Positions 31,802 to 40,873 of a stretch of DNA of 64,000 nucleotides are shown piece by piece. This DNA is from Pseudomonadota bacterium. GTDB taxonomy: Bacteria; Myxococcota_A; UBA796; CAJQPC01. The translations under genes and the position numbers were made by a program. The stretch spans positions 62,001-126,000 of the forward strand of contig JAAESX010000131.1 of NCBI GenBank assembly GCA_024228935.1, written 5' to 3'. Below the pieces are notes generated by a model, which saw only the letters and a list, made by a program, of their open reading frames with translations, was not told the DNA's origin and made no database searches. Each line of letters starts with the position of its first letter. Within the stretch, counting starts at the first letter, position 1.

Positions 31802-34059
31802 TCATCGCGCTGCTGGCCTGCACCTGCGCTCGCCCCGAGGTCCAGCCGGAGACCCTGGCCTCGGCGGACCCCAAGATCGTCCCCGCCGCGGGTACGGTCT
31901 CGGACGATCCGCTCGTCGCCGGTGCTCCCACCCCTGTCGAGCGGCTGGAGCTGTCGGTGGCGCTGTGGGGCGTGTCGGTCCCCAACGCCGTGAAGGGACT
32001 CCCGCTCGCGTACGACGCCAAGACGGACCGGCTGTACCACTCGTCCATCACGACCAACTGGCTGGTCGCGACGGACCTGAAGTCCGGGCACCCCGTCGAC
32101 GCCGTGGACCTCGAGCTCGCGAACCCCTCGAACATCGCGAACGTGCAGGCGCGCGACGGCGTCCTGTCCTGGGTCAACAGCAAGGCCCACGAGGTGCGCG
32201 TCGTGGACCTCGAGGCGATGGAGCTGTCCGGGCGCGTGGACATCGACGGCCGCAACGGGCGGGGCATCCCGACCGCCAGCTGCACGATGGACTCGGCGGG
32301 TCTGACCTGGGTGGTCGACGCCGAGGCCCGGTCCCTGAGCGGCCACGACCCGAGCTGCGGTAGCGCCATCACCCTCGATGGTCTGAACGAGCCGCGCGCG
32401 GTCGCCGCGAGCCCCGACGGCGAGCTGCTGGCGGTGCTCGATGGCGGGCAGTCGGGCGGGACCGCCTACCTGGTCCGGGACGGTCAGCTCAGCGAGGTCC
32501 ACCGGTTCCCCGAGAAGCTGCCCCGTCGGGTGGCGGTGTCGAACGACGGGACCGTGGTGGTGGCCGATCGACGGCTGTCGTCGATCCCGGCGGATGGCGG
32601 CAAGGGCTTCACGCTGACGCTCCCCGACACCCCGCGTCGGCTGGCCGTGGTCGACGACGTGGTGGTCGCGACGTTCGCGGACACGGGGTTCGAGCGCGGC
32701 CGACCGGGGGGCGAGGTCTGGCTCGTCGAGCTTGCATCCGGCGACGTCCGGGCCAAGCTCGAGACCGGGTACGAGACCCTGAACATCGCCACGGACCCGG
32801 CGGGCGGGCGTGCCTGGGTCGGGCAGGGTGGGGACGGCAGCGTGGTCGAGATCGACACCAGGAAGGGGCTCGTCTCGCGGCAGATCCAGGTCGCCTCGGG
32901 GGCGGAGGGTGTGGTCATCGACCCCCAGACCGAGGACCGGTACATCCTGTCGCGGCTGGGCGGCAGCGCCATCTACCGCTGGGGTGCGGACGGCGCGTTC
33001 GAGACCGTGGCCGAGCCGCTGTGGCCGTTCGAGCTGGCGATTGATCCGAAGCGTCGCCTGTTGATGGCCGCGACGCACTACGAGTCGGGCGTCACCATCT
33101 GGGACCTCGACACGCGGGCCGAGACCAAGATCGCCATCCCCGGCGAACGGAGCACCGGCGACGCCATCGGGGACCTGGAGTACGACGCGGCCTCGGGCCG
33201 GGCGGCGGTCGTCTACCCGCAGTACGGCACGGTCACTGTGGTCGACGTGACCACCGGCGACGTCGTCTGGACAAAGACCTATGAGGAGTTCGCGACGGGT
33301 CGCGACGCGGGTCCCGGCGAGGGCCTGGTCGCGTTCACCCCGACCCAGCTCGTGGTGGCCTGGGGCCGGTCGACGGTGCTGGGGCTCGACCTCGAGACCG
33401 GCGACGAGCTGCGTCGACAGGAGCTGCGCGCGGGAGCCACGAAGGAGGGTGGCAAGGAAGGCAAGGTGCCCAAGGGAGAGCGCCCTCCCAAGGGCGACAA
33501 GGCGGCCAAGGGCGAGTACACGCCGCTGGATGGGGACCGTCCGCCCAAGGGTGAGAAGCCGCCGAAGGGGGAGAAGCCGCCCAAGGACGCGAAGCCGCCC
33601 AAGGGGGCGAAGCCCGACAAGCCGGCCAAGGGCGCGAAGGGCCAGCGGGCGCCTGGGTCTTCGGGCTCCAAGGGCGCGAAGGCGGCGTCGGGTGACGCTC
33701 ACCAGGCGGACCTGGGTCCGTCCCGCGGCTACCCGATGGACGCGCTCGTGTACGACCCGAACGGTCGGGTGTTCCTCGGCAACCGCGCCATGGACGCCGA
33801 GACGCTCGAGCCGCTCGAGCAGGCGCCGTTCGACAAGCTCGTGTTCGCCGACGAGACCCGCATGATCGGCGTCGCCATCGGCAAGGACCGCCGGGAGTCG
33901 CTCGTCATCTGTGACCCGAAGGACCTGACCGAGCTCTCGCGCCAGGCCCTCATCCAGGCTCGGATGATCCCGGCCCACTACACCTACGATCCGCGCACCA
34001 GGCGGCTCTACGCGGCGCACCTGGATCGCGCTCAGGTCACGGTTTGGCAGCTGGACTGA
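31798..34059 (+). CDS. Beta-propeller lipoprotein with a Lys-Gly-Pro-rich insert
   Basis: 753 residues, signal MIIALLAC with Cys8. Repeated blades (RLAVVDDVVVATFADTGFE, ETLNIATDPAGGRAWVGQGG, DLEYDAASGRAAVVYPQYG) resemble YVTN/WD40-type propellers. A highly basic low-complexity insert of about 80 residues (33442-33696) splits the last blades. The final blade closes with RRLYAAHLDRAQVTVWQLD. Coupled to the HerA-like gene by ATGA. Function unknown; propellers of this type act as binding scaffolds. Confidence 0.72.
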   Translation: MIIALLACTCARPEVQPETLASADPKIVPAAGTVSDDPLVAGAPTPVERLELSVALWGVSVPNAVKGLPLAYDAKTDRLYHSSITTNWLVATDLKSGHPVDAVDLELANPSNIANVQARDGVLSWVNSKAHEVRVVDLEAMELSGRVDIDGRNGRGIPTASCTMDSAGLTWVVDAEARSLSGHDPSCGSAITLDGLNEPRAVAASPDGELLAVLDGGQSGGTAYLVRDGQLSEVHRFPEKLPRRVAVSNDGTVVVADRRLSSIPADGGKGFTLTLPDTPRRLAVVDDVVVATFADTGFERGRPGGEVWLVELASGDVRAKLETGYETLNIATDPAGGRAWVGQGGDGSVVEIDTRKGLVSRQIQVASGAEGVVIDPQTEDRYILSRLGGSAIYRWGADGAFETVAEPLWPFELAIDPKRRLLMAATHYESGVTIWDLDTRAETKIAIPGERSTGDAIGDLEYDAASGRAAVVYPQYGTVTVVDVTTGDVVWTKTYEEFATGRDAGPGEGLVAFTPTQLVVAWGRSTVLGLDLETGDELRRQELRAGATKEGGKEGKVPKGERPPKGDKAAKGEYTPLDGDRPPKGEKPPKGEKPPKDAKPPKGAKPDKPAKGAKGQRAPGSSGSKGAKAASGDAHQADLGPSRGYPMDALVYDPNGRVFLGNRAMDAETLEPLEQAPFDKLVFADETRMIGVAIGKDRRESLVICDPKDLTELSRQALIQARMIPAHYTYDPRTRRLYAAHLDRAQVTVWQLD
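33442..33696 (+). repeat. Degenerate PPKGEK-type coding repeat
   Basis: Within the propeller lipoprotein the code repeats units reading PKGERP, PKGDKA, PKGEKP, PKGEKP, PKDAKP, PKGAKP and so on, as (CCG/CCC)CCCAAGGG(C/G) at 15-18 base intervals. The peptide is strongly cationic and likely disordered; such tails could bind peptidoglycan, LPS or nucleic acid. Confidence 0.7.
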
Positions 34060-35588
34060 TCCTCGTCGCCACCGCGTTCTCCGCTCCCAGCGAGCTGTGG
34101 GGCGAGTCGGGAGAGCTGTGGGATCCGGTGGGCCGCCTGCCGGACTTCTCGTACGCCGGGTACGCCGCTGGGGAGCGCGAGCTGCCCGACGAGCCGGTGA
34201 CGAGCAGCGTCGTCGACCACGGCGCGGTGCCGGATGACGGCCTGGACGACCACGCGGCGTTCCAGGCCGCGCTGGACGCCGGGGGTGTGGTCGAGGTCCC
34301 CGCGGGCACCTGGCGCATCGAGGACATCCTGTCGATCGCAAGACAGGATGTCGTGCTGCGCGGCGTGGGGCCCGAGTCCGTGCTCGACCTGCCGTTCTCG
34401 CTCACGGACGTGCGGGGAGAGGCGGCGCAGTGGTCCTGGAACGGTGGGCTGATCTGGATCGCCGGACCGGGCCTCGGCGAGGAGCTCACGACCGTCGGCG
34501 ATGCGATGCGCGGCGATGTGCGACTTCCTGTCTCGACGACGGATCTGTTGTCGCCGGGACAGCTCGTCGTCCTCGAGCTCACGGACGACGACGACCGGAC
34601 GCTGGGCGCGCACCTGCACAACGACCAGGACGAGCCCGGCGACTGCGACTACATGCTGCCGCTCGTCGTGCGCTGGCCCGTCCGCATCGAGAGCATCTCG
34701 GACGGCGAGGTGACGCTGGCTCAGCCGCTCAAGCTGGACGTGCAGGAGAGCTGGTCACCGCAGCTCCATGCGCTCGACGCCCTGAGCGAGGTCGGGATCG
34801 AGCACCTGACGCTGCGCTTTCCGGATGTCGAGTACGCCGACCACCTGAACGAGCCCGGGTACAACGGCATCTTCCTGGACGCCGGGGTGGTGGACTCCTG
34901 GGTCCGCGACGTGCAGTTCGTCAACGCCGACTCGGGGCTGCTCGTCGACACGCTGACCAAGAACGTGACCGGGACCGGGCTGTCGTTCACGGGTCGCCAG
35001 GGACACCACGGCTTCAACGTCGCCCAGAGCCACGACGGGCTGTACACCGATCTGCGCTTCGATCAGTACTTCGTCCACCACATGACCGTGGACCATCGGG
35101 CCAGCGGGAACGTCTTCAGCCAGATCGGGGGCAGCGAGACGCCGATCCACCTGGACCACCACCGCGACTCGCCGTTCGAGAACCTGTGGACGGCCATCCA
35201 TGCCGAGGTCGACCTGGTCAACGGTGGGAACTTCTGTGCGGGGGAGCCCGGGGGCGCGCGGAACACGTTCTGGGGCATCGAGAGCGAGCTCATCCCACCG
35301 TACTGGGCGCATGTCCAGACCACCATCGTCGGGCCGACGACGGGGGAGGCGACCCAGACCGCCGACGGGGTCTGGATCGAGCCCATGGACCGGGTCAACC
35401 CGCCGGACCTGCACCGAGCCCAGCTCGCTCGGCGCCTGGGGACCGAGCTTCCCGACACGGGGGCGCCGGACACCGGAGAGCCATCCTCCGAGCCGCCCGA
35501 CGGGTGTGCCTGTGGCGTGGCGACGACTCCGACTCCGCTGTTCCTGCTCGCGCTGTTGCTCGTCCGGCGTCAGCGCGAGGAGAGCTGA
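34044..35588 (+). CDS. Pectate-lyase-superfamily beta-helix protein with MYXO-CTERM-like tail
   Basis: 514 residues from TTG 34044 (16-base overlap with the previous gene), with a signal (GLILVATAFSA). The N-terminal DHGAVPDDGLDDHAAFQAALDA and GGVVEVPAGTWRI lines are the hallmark of right-handed beta-helix proteins of the pectate-lyase superfamily (PF12708). Later turns include GIEHLTLRFPDVEY and HHGFNVAQSHDGLY. The C-terminus has a disordered TGAPDTGEPSSEPP linker, Cys-Ala-Cys-Gly, a hydrophobic helix and a basic end (LLLVRRQREES), as in MYXO-CTERM sorting tails. It probably sits on the cell surface; polysaccharide substrate unknown. Confidence 0.8.
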   Translation: MAAGLILVATAFSAPSELWGESGELWDPVGRLPDFSYAGYAAGERELPDEPVTSSVVDHGAVPDDGLDDHAAFQAALDAGGVVEVPAGTWRIEDILSIARQDVVLRGVGPESVLDLPFSLTDVRGEAAQWSWNGGLIWIAGPGLGEELTTVGDAMRGDVRLPVSTTDLLSPGQLVVLELTDDDDRTLGAHLHNDQDEPGDCDYMLPLVVRWPVRIESISDGEVTLAQPLKLDVQESWSPQLHALDALSEVGIEHLTLRFPDVEYADHLNEPGYNGIFLDAGVVDSWVRDVQFVNADSGLLVDTLTKNVTGTGLSFTGRQGHHGFNVAQSHDGLYTDLRFDQYFVHHMTVDHRASGNVFSQIGGSETPIHLDHHRDSPFENLWTAIHAEVDLVNGGNFCAGEPGGARNTFWGIESELIPPYWAHVQTTIVGPTTGEATQTADGVWIEPMDRVNPPDLHRAQLARRLGTELPDTGAPDTGEPSSEPPDGCACGVATTPTPLFLLALLLVRRQREES

Positions 35589-37267
35589 AACACCACGTTC
35601 GCGACCGCCTCGGCGATGGCCTCGTCCTCGACGTCCACGCTCGAGTCCCCGGCGCCCAGCGTCGTCTCGTCGAAGCCGATGGTCTCCGGGTCGAGGCGGT
35701 CGTACGGGAAGGACTCCGGGTCGAGGAAGGCGCACTTCCAGACGAGGCGGTTGTCCGTGAGGATGAGGCCGTTGTTGCCGTTGCCCCACATGCTCCAGTC
35801 GTAGAACCAGAGGACGGTCTCCCCCTTCTTGCCGCCCAGGATCTCCGTTCGGGCGTTCCGGCCGCGCTCGCCCCTCGGCAGCTTCATGAACGTGTTCTCG
35901 CCGTTCGAGCCGAGCCACTGCTCGACCAGCCCGCGGGCCTCGGCGACCGCGCCCGTGCCGACGTCGCTGTATGCCCCCAGCTCGGCCAGTCGGGGGACCT
36001 TGCGCGCAAGGGCGGCGGCGGCGTGGCGGCTCTCCATCGCCTCGCCCAGCGCGTTGAGCGCAGCGATGGCCTTCTTCTTCTTGCCCGCGTCGAGGTGGCC
36101 TTCGGCCTCGACCAGGTAGGCAGCAGGCTGCCCGAGCTCCTCGGTCGTCGGTCGGACCGTTTGGCCCGATGCCGCCAGGGCGCGGATCCGCGACAGCTTC
36201 AGGCCCACGTGCTCGGGCGCGAGCTCGAGGCCCTTCGAGCACACGGCCAGTGCGTCTTCCGGCTCCCCGTTCAGGATGGCGGCGTCCGCAGCGCCCTCCC
36301 AGGACTCGGCTCGCCACGGGTACAGCTCGCAGAGCCGTGTCGCCGAGAGGCCTCGGGAGGCATCGTCGCCGAGTACCGCCATCGCGCCCAGGGCGTCCGC
36401 GGTCTCACCCCACTGGTCGATGAACGCCTGGACCGCCGGCCCGTTCGCATCGACCTCGAGCCACGCGTCGTTCCGCTCGATCAGCTTCGCCAGCGGCGTC
36501 AGGCCGGCGTGCTTCGCGACGCGATCCCAGAGACCGTCGAAGGCCGTGTCCGCCGACTCGAGGCTGTTCTGCCACGCGGCGTCGAAGCGCTCGAGGGCCC
36601 CGGTGTCGTCGCTCGAGGCCATGTGCTGGCCGACCCAGGCTCCGACGCCCGCTCCGATGGCGGTCCCGAGCCCGGGGACCACGCTGCCGAGCGTCGCGCC
36701 AATCATCGCGCCCTGTCCGCTCTTGTGGCGTGGGTCCACGGAGTTCAGCGCGCCCTGCCAGATGCCTCCGGCGGTGGACTCGGGCACGTCGAGCTGGTGG
36801 ACGGCGGCCTCGGCGGCGCGCAGGGACGCCAGATCGATCTCGGCCGCGGCGACCGGGCCCCGCACGCTGCCCGTGTCGACCCCCAGCTCCTGGAGTGCGG
36901 CGAGTGCGCGCTCCATGCCGTGGACCGTGGTGCTGCGGATGGCATCAGCGGACTGGGCGGCGACGATCTCGGCCAGCGTCGTGCTCGCGCCGTGGAGCGC
37001 GCCGTACTCCTCCCAGGTCTTCGACCACGCGTCGAAGGCGAGCTGGGACGCGACATTCGCGTCGATGCCGGACGTCGGGGTCGGGGCTGCCGGTTCGACG
37101 CTCGGCGCCGCACCGGCTCCGACTGTCGCGCCGCAGAACGGGCAGGCCTTCCAGCCGGCCTGCAGGTCCTTGCCGCAGCTCGCGCAGGCTCGGGCCAGCG
37201 GGTTCGAACAGCCGGGGCAGAACTTCCAGGCGGCGTCGACCGCCATGCTGCAGGTCGGACACTCCAT
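35570..37267 (-). CDS. Double zinc-ribbon protein with glycine zipper and C-terminal PH-like domain
   Basis: 565 residues, start ATG 37267 with GGAGGT ideally placed. Two zinc ribbons open the protein (CPTC-CPGC at residues 3-20 and CASC-CPFC at 27-44). A helical region follows, then a glycine zipper near 175-215 (GATLGSVVPGLGTAIGAGVG) that could insert in or lie on a membrane, a TPR-like helical stretch, and a C-terminal domain with NGLILTDNRLVWK that resembles bacterial PH folds. No enzyme motif. I do not recognise the full architecture. It overlaps the convergent beta-helix gene by 19 bases. Confidence 0.65.
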   Translation of the reverse strand: MECPTCSMAVDAAWKFCPGCSNPLARACASCGKDLQAGWKACPFCGATVGAGAAPSVEPAAPTPTSGIDANVASQLAFDAWSKTWEEYGALHGASTTLAEIVAAQSADAIRSTTVHGMERALAALQELGVDTGSVRGPVAAAEIDLASLRAAEAAVHQLDVPESTAGGIWQGALNSVDPRHKSGQGAMIGATLGSVVPGLGTAIGAGVGAWVGQHMASSDDTGALERFDAAWQNSLESADTAFDGLWDRVAKHAGLTPLAKLIERNDAWLEVDANGPAVQAFIDQWGETADALGAMAVLGDDASRGLSATRLCELYPWRAESWEGAADAAILNGEPEDALAVCSKGLELAPEHVGLKLSRIRALAASGQTVRPTTEELGQPAAYLVEAEGHLDAGKKKKAIAALNALGEAMESRHAAAALARKVPRLAELGAYSDVGTGAVAEARGLVEQWLGSNGENTFMKLPRGERGRNARTEILGGKKGETVLWFYDWSMWGNGNNGLILTDNRLVWKCAFLDPESFPYDRLDPETIGFDETTLGAGDSSVDVEDEAIAEAVANVVFQLSSR

Positions 37268-37296
37268 CGGTACCTCCGGGCGGCGGAACTTATCAG

Positions 37297-37327
37297 GGGT
37301 CTCCCGACCCGGTCCATCGGGTCTTTT
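37297..37327 (+). promoter_or_regulatory. Candidate transcription attenuator before the tryptophanase-like gene
   Basis: GACCCG (37306-37311), loop GTCCAT, CGGGTC (37318-37323), then TTTT: an intrinsic-terminator shape 80 bases before the start codon. The left arm can instead pair with GGGTC at 37297-37301 across a TCCC loop, giving mutually exclusive hairpins as in attenuators. No promoter or leader peptide was identified, and the T run is only four. Confidence 0.45.
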
Positions 37328-37409
37328 CGCCCAGCGGCCACAGCCGAACCTCGGTTTCCGCCGGCTCGGGCCGGCACGCATCCTGCATGCGCGCGCCCCA
37401 GGAGAGAAC

Positions 37410-38759
37410 ATGGACGACTGGAACTTCCGCACTGTCATCGAGCCCTTCCGGATGAAGATGGTCGAGGCCATCCCTTTCCGCACGGCCGCCCAGCGCCTCG
37501 CAGCCCTCGAGCGGGCCGAGCACAACCTGTTCAAGGTGCCGGCTCGGGACGTGACGATCGACCTGCTGACCGACTCGGGCACGGGCGCGATGAGCGCCAA
37601 CCAGTGGGCCGCGTTGATGCTCGGCGACGAGTCCTACGCCGGCAGTCGCTCGTTCCTGAAGCTTGAGGAGACGGTCCAGGAGATCACCGGCATGCCGTAC
37701 GTGCTGCCAGTCCACCAGGGTCGAGCCGCCGAGCGCATCCTGGCCACGGTCTCGCTGAACCCGGGCGACCGCGTACTGAACAACACGCACTTCGACACCA
37801 CACGAGCCCACGTCGAGCACGCCGGTGCCTCGGCGATTGACATTCCGGTCGCCGCGGCGCACGTCCCGTCCGACACGTCCCCGTTCAAGGGCGACATGGA
37901 CCTCGCCGCGCTGGACGCCGCCCTGGAGGAAGGCCCGGTCGCGATGGTCATGCTGACGCTGACCAACAACGCCGCCGGGGGCCAGCCGGTGAGCATGGCC
38001 AACATCGAGGCGGTCAGCGCCCGGTGTCGGGCCCGCGGTGTCCCGTTCTGGCTCGATGCGGCCCGGTATGCCGAGAACGCGTGGTTCATCCACAGCCGCG
38101 AGGCCGGGTTCGAGGACATGTCCCTGCCCGCCATCGCCCGACGCATGTTCGACGCGGCCGACGGGTTCACGATGTCGGCCAAGAAGGACGGCATCGTCAA
38201 CATCGGCGGTCTGCTCTGCACCCGGGACAAGGGGCAGTACGACCTGTTCGCCGTCGAGGGCATCCTCAGCGAGGGCTTCCCGACGTACGGCGGCCTGGCC
38301 GGTCGCGACCTCGAGGCGCTGGCGGTCGGCCTGCGCGAGGCCCTCGACCCGGACTACCTGCGCTACCGCGAGCGCTCCATGGCGTACTTCGCGCGCGGCC
38401 TGATGCAGGTCGGCATCCCGGTCGTTCAGCCCGCCGGTGGGCACGCTGTCTACATCGACGCCGGGGCGCTCTGCCCCCAGCTCCGGTCGGACCAGTTCCC
38501 CGGCATCGCGGTGCTCAACGCGCTGTACCTGCACGGCGGGGTCCGCGGGGTCGAGGTCGGCGAGCTGATGTTCCCGGGCGCCACGCTGCAGCTCGTGCGG
38601 CTGGCCGTGCCACGTCGGGTCTACACCCAGGCCCACATCGACTACGTCATCGAGGTCGGCGAGCGGGTCGCGAAGCAGGCGCCCGAGATGGGGCCGTACC
38701 GCATCGTGGAGGCGCCGCCGGTGCTCCGGCACTTCTCGGCGAGCCTGGCGCCCGCATAG
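37410..38759 (+). CDS. Tryptophanase-like beta-eliminating lyase (PLP)
   Basis: 449 residues, start ATG 37410 behind GGAGAG. PLP-dependent beta-eliminating lyase of the tryptophanase / tyrosine phenol-lyase family. Matches to the family are LPVHQGRAAERIL, FDTTRAHVEHAGA, NNAAGGQPVSMANIEAV, WLDAARYAENAWFI, the PLP-Lys region TMSAKKDGIVNIGGLLC, EGFPTYGGLAGRDLEALAVGL and VLRHFSA at the end. It would split tryptophan to indole, pyruvate and ammonia, or tyrosine to phenol; the motifs do not settle which. A candidate attenuator lies upstream, which would suit amino-acid-responsive control. Confidence 0.85.
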   Translation: MDDWNFRTVIEPFRMKMVEAIPFRTAAQRLAALERAEHNLFKVPARDVTIDLLTDSGTGAMSANQWAALMLGDESYAGSRSFLKLEETVQEITGMPYVLPVHQGRAAERILATVSLNPGDRVLNNTHFDTTRAHVEHAGASAIDIPVAAAHVPSDTSPFKGDMDLAALDAALEEGPVAMVMLTLTNNAAGGQPVSMANIEAVSARCRARGVPFWLDAARYAENAWFIHSREAGFEDMSLPAIARRMFDAADGFTMSAKKDGIVNIGGLLCTRDKGQYDLFAVEGILSEGFPTYGGLAGRDLEALAVGLREALDPDYLRYRERSMAYFARGLMQVGIPVVQPAGGHAVYIDAGALCPQLRSDQFPGIAVLNALYLHGGVRGVEVGELMFPGATLQLVRLAVPRRVYTQAHIDYVIEVGERVAKQAPEMGPYRIVEAPPVLRHFSASLAPA

Positions 38760-38789
38760 CTGAGGCAGGAGCGGGGCGGAGGCGCGGGC

Positions 38790-39890
38790 TCAGGAGAGAA
38801 ACGTCTCGTAGAAGGGGGCGCAGTCCTTGCGGATGCGCTCCTCGTCCAGGTTGAAGCGCGCCAGGTCGTAGGTGTGCTTGCTCTTGTACGCCTTCTGCTT
38901 CTCGTCCCGCGCCTTGATGGCGGCGATCAGCTCGGGCGAGGGCTCGTGTCCGACGAACTCCAGCAGCTCGGTCATCAGCCCCTCGAAGTCGCCCATCAGC
39001 CGGTCGAACCGGACGACGAAGACCTTGGACTTGTCGATCTTGCCGCTGTTCCAGTCCTCGGTGAACCGCAGGAACAGCTTCACCAGGGCCTTGTACAGCC
39101 GCTCGGTCCAGCGCAGCCGCACGTCGTCGGTCAGCGACCAGAAGCCGAACTTCTTGTCGAGCACGCCGGTCACGAGCGACATGGCCGACGGCAGCACGCT
39201 CATCGGGTCGCGCGCCATGAACAGGATCGAGGCGTCCGGGTAGGCGTTGAGGAAGCTCGGCAGGCGAGGGGCCAGCGAGAACAGCTTGGCGACGTTTCTC
39301 TCGGCGCCGGTCGCGACCAGGTTCCGTCGCCACAGCTCGTCGAGCCAGGCGTAGTCCCGCTCGGAGGTGTCGCGGGTCGAGGGGTCGAACTGCGGCTCGT
39401 GGTCCTCGTCGGGGTCCCAGGCCAGCAGGAAGCCGTACAGGAAGAAGCCGTCGAAGTAGCGGAAGAAGACGCTGACGTCGTCGGTCTCCACGCCGGTCAG
39501 CGAGGTCTCGTGCGCGGCGGTGCTGTGGTGCTTGGCCGGCGAGATCTTCTCGAGCAGCGGCAGCAGTGGCTTCAGGAGCACCTGCATCGTGAGGCTCGGG
39601 TAGAGCATCCGCCACAGCTCCTGGCCGGCTCCGACGCCGTTGTCGTGCAGGAAGCGCTGCAGGAACGTGGTGCCCGTGCGGGGGTTGCCCACGATGACGA
39701 TGGGTCGCTGGACCTTGGTCTTGGCCAGCTGGGGGAAGAACAGCTTGTCCAGCTGCTGACCCCACCAGACTCCGATGCGGAGCTGGGCGAACAGGAACCC
39801 CGTCAGGATGGGGCCGACGGTCTCGCCGAAGACCCGTGCGACCACCCGGCGAGCCGTGCCGGCGCGCTCCATCATCGTGTTCAGCGCCAT
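38790..39890 (-). CDS. PAPS-dependent sulfotransferase family protein
   Basis: 366 residues. The 5'-phosphosulfate loop is PIVIVGNPRTGTTFLQRFL near residue 65, and the 3'-phosphate region includes ILFMARDPMSVLPSAMSL near 215, as in the sulfotransferase family PF13469. The C-terminal VVRFDRLMGDFEGLMTELLEFVG is also family-like. A hydrophobic N-terminal region (about 25-45) may place it at the membrane. The gene starts 9 bases after the KAS III gene and is probably co-expressed. A sulfated lipid product is an inference. Confidence 0.83.
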   Translation of the reverse strand: MALNTMMERAGTARRVVARVFGETVGPILTGFLFAQLRIGVWWGQQLDKLFFPQLAKTKVQRPIVIVGNPRTGTTFLQRFLHDNGVGAGQELWRMLYPSLTMQVLLKPLLPLLEKISPAKHHSTAAHETSLTGVETDDVSVFFRYFDGFFLYGFLLAWDPDEDHEPQFDPSTRDTSERDYAWLDELWRRNLVATGAERNVAKLFSLAPRLPSFLNAYPDASILFMARDPMSVLPSAMSLVTGVLDKKFGFWSLTDDVRLRWTERLYKALVKLFLRFTEDWNSGKIDKSKVFVVRFDRLMGDFEGLMTELLEFVGHEPSPELIAAIKARDEKQKAYKSKHTYDLARFNLDEERIRKDCAPFYETFLS

Positions 39891-39899
39891 GCGTGCGAC

Positions 39900-40853
39900 C
39901 TACCAGGTGAGCAGTGCGGTGGCGACCGAGAGCCCCGCGCCCGTGCCCATCAGGAGCACGGTGTCGCCGCGCTGTATCCGGCCCTCGGCGTCGGCGTGGG
40001 CGAGCGCCATCGGGATGCTCGCGGCGATGCAGTTCCCGTACTTCCCGACCACGTCCACGACCTGCTCGGACGAGAAGCCGTAGCGACGGACCGCCTCGAC
40101 CCCGGGACCCGAGGCCTGGTGCGGGACGACGAGCGAGACGTCGCCCTTGTCGAGCCCGTTCTCTCCCAGGATCTCGTTCAGCATCTGGGTCATCCGCTTC
40201 ACACCGTGCCGGTACAGGCGGGGGCCCGACATCTGGAAGAGGTTGTGCGAGTGGCCGGTCTCAGGGTCGTTCGGGTGCCGGTGGACGCCGCAGCCCTCGA
40301 GCTGGGCCAGGTGGGCGAACTCCGGGTAGGTCCGCATGCGGAAGTCGCGTAGCCCCGAGCCCTCGCCGCGGGTGACGAGCGCTGCGGCCGCCCCGTCGCC
40401 GATGAGCACGGCGCTCTCGGGGGCGGTGAAGTCCCGGCAGATGCTGCCTCGCTCGGCCGCCACCAGGACGATGCGTTCGTGTAGTCCGGCCGCGATGAGC
40501 GCCGAGGCGTGCTGCAGCCCGACCATGAACGACAGGCACGTCGAGTGGATCGAGTAGACGGGCAGCCCGGCCCACCCCAGCTCCTTGGCCACGAAGGCCC
40601 CGGTGTCGGGGATCAGCTGCCGCGGGGTCAGCGAGCAGTTGATCAGGACGTCGGGCGGCTCGTCGAGGCCCAGTCCACGGACGGCGTTCGCGCCCAGCTG
40701 CTCGACCGGCCCGTCCCACAGGCGTCGCTCGGCCACACCGCTGCGCGACACGATCCAGTTCGCGCTCTTCCCGACCAGCGGGGACAGCTGTTCGGCCGTC
40801 TGGACCTGGGCCGGGAGCTCCAGGTGCGTTCGCTCGATCCGGGTCGGAAGCAC
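39900..40853 (-). CDS. 3-oxoacyl-ACP synthase III (KAS III)-like enzyme
   Basis: 317 residues from GTG 40853. Thiolase-fold condensing enzyme with the full Cys-His-Asn triad: Cys in HSTCLSFMVGLQ (about residue 106), His in VVPHQASGPG (about 240) and Asn in GKYGNCIAASIPMAL (about 272). The N-terminal SRSGVAERRLW and GDGAAAALVT fit FabH-like enzymes. Its partner is a sulfotransferase rather than fatty-acid genes, so a specialised acyl condensation (for example OleA-like or secondary lipid) is likelier than housekeeping FabH. No clear Shine-Dalgarno; a terminator-like hairpin precedes the start. Confidence 0.85.
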   Translation of the reverse strand: MLPTRIERTHLELPAQVQTAEQLSPLVGKSANWIVSRSGVAERRLWDGPVEQLGANAVRGLGLDEPPDVLINCSLTPRQLIPDTGAFVAKELGWAGLPVYSIHSTCLSFMVGLQHASALIAAGLHERIVLVAAERGSICRDFTAPESAVLIGDGAAAALVTRGEGSGLRDFRMRTYPEFAHLAQLEGCGVHRHPNDPETGHSHNLFQMSGPRLYRHGVKRMTQMLNEILGENGLDKGDVSLVVPHQASGPGVEAVRRYGFSSEQVVDVVGKYGNCIAASIPMALAHADAEGRIQRGDTVLLMGTGAGLSVATALLTW

Positions 40854-40873
40854 GAGGGCGTTTTAGCCCGCTG

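Noticed and set aside
33442..33696. CRISPR-like or DNA tandem array
   Set aside because: The periodicity is a codon-level Pro-Lys-Gly peptide repeat inside an open gene, without spacers.
34430..37666. Plus-strand frame of over 1000 codons across the beta-helix and zinc-ribbon genes
   Set aside because: Composition is typical of an out-of-frame high-GC reading and it crosses two real genes.
37410..38759. Definite assignment as tyrosine phenol-lyase or as TnaA
   Set aside because: Motifs are shared by both; substrate-specificity residues could not be placed without an alignment.
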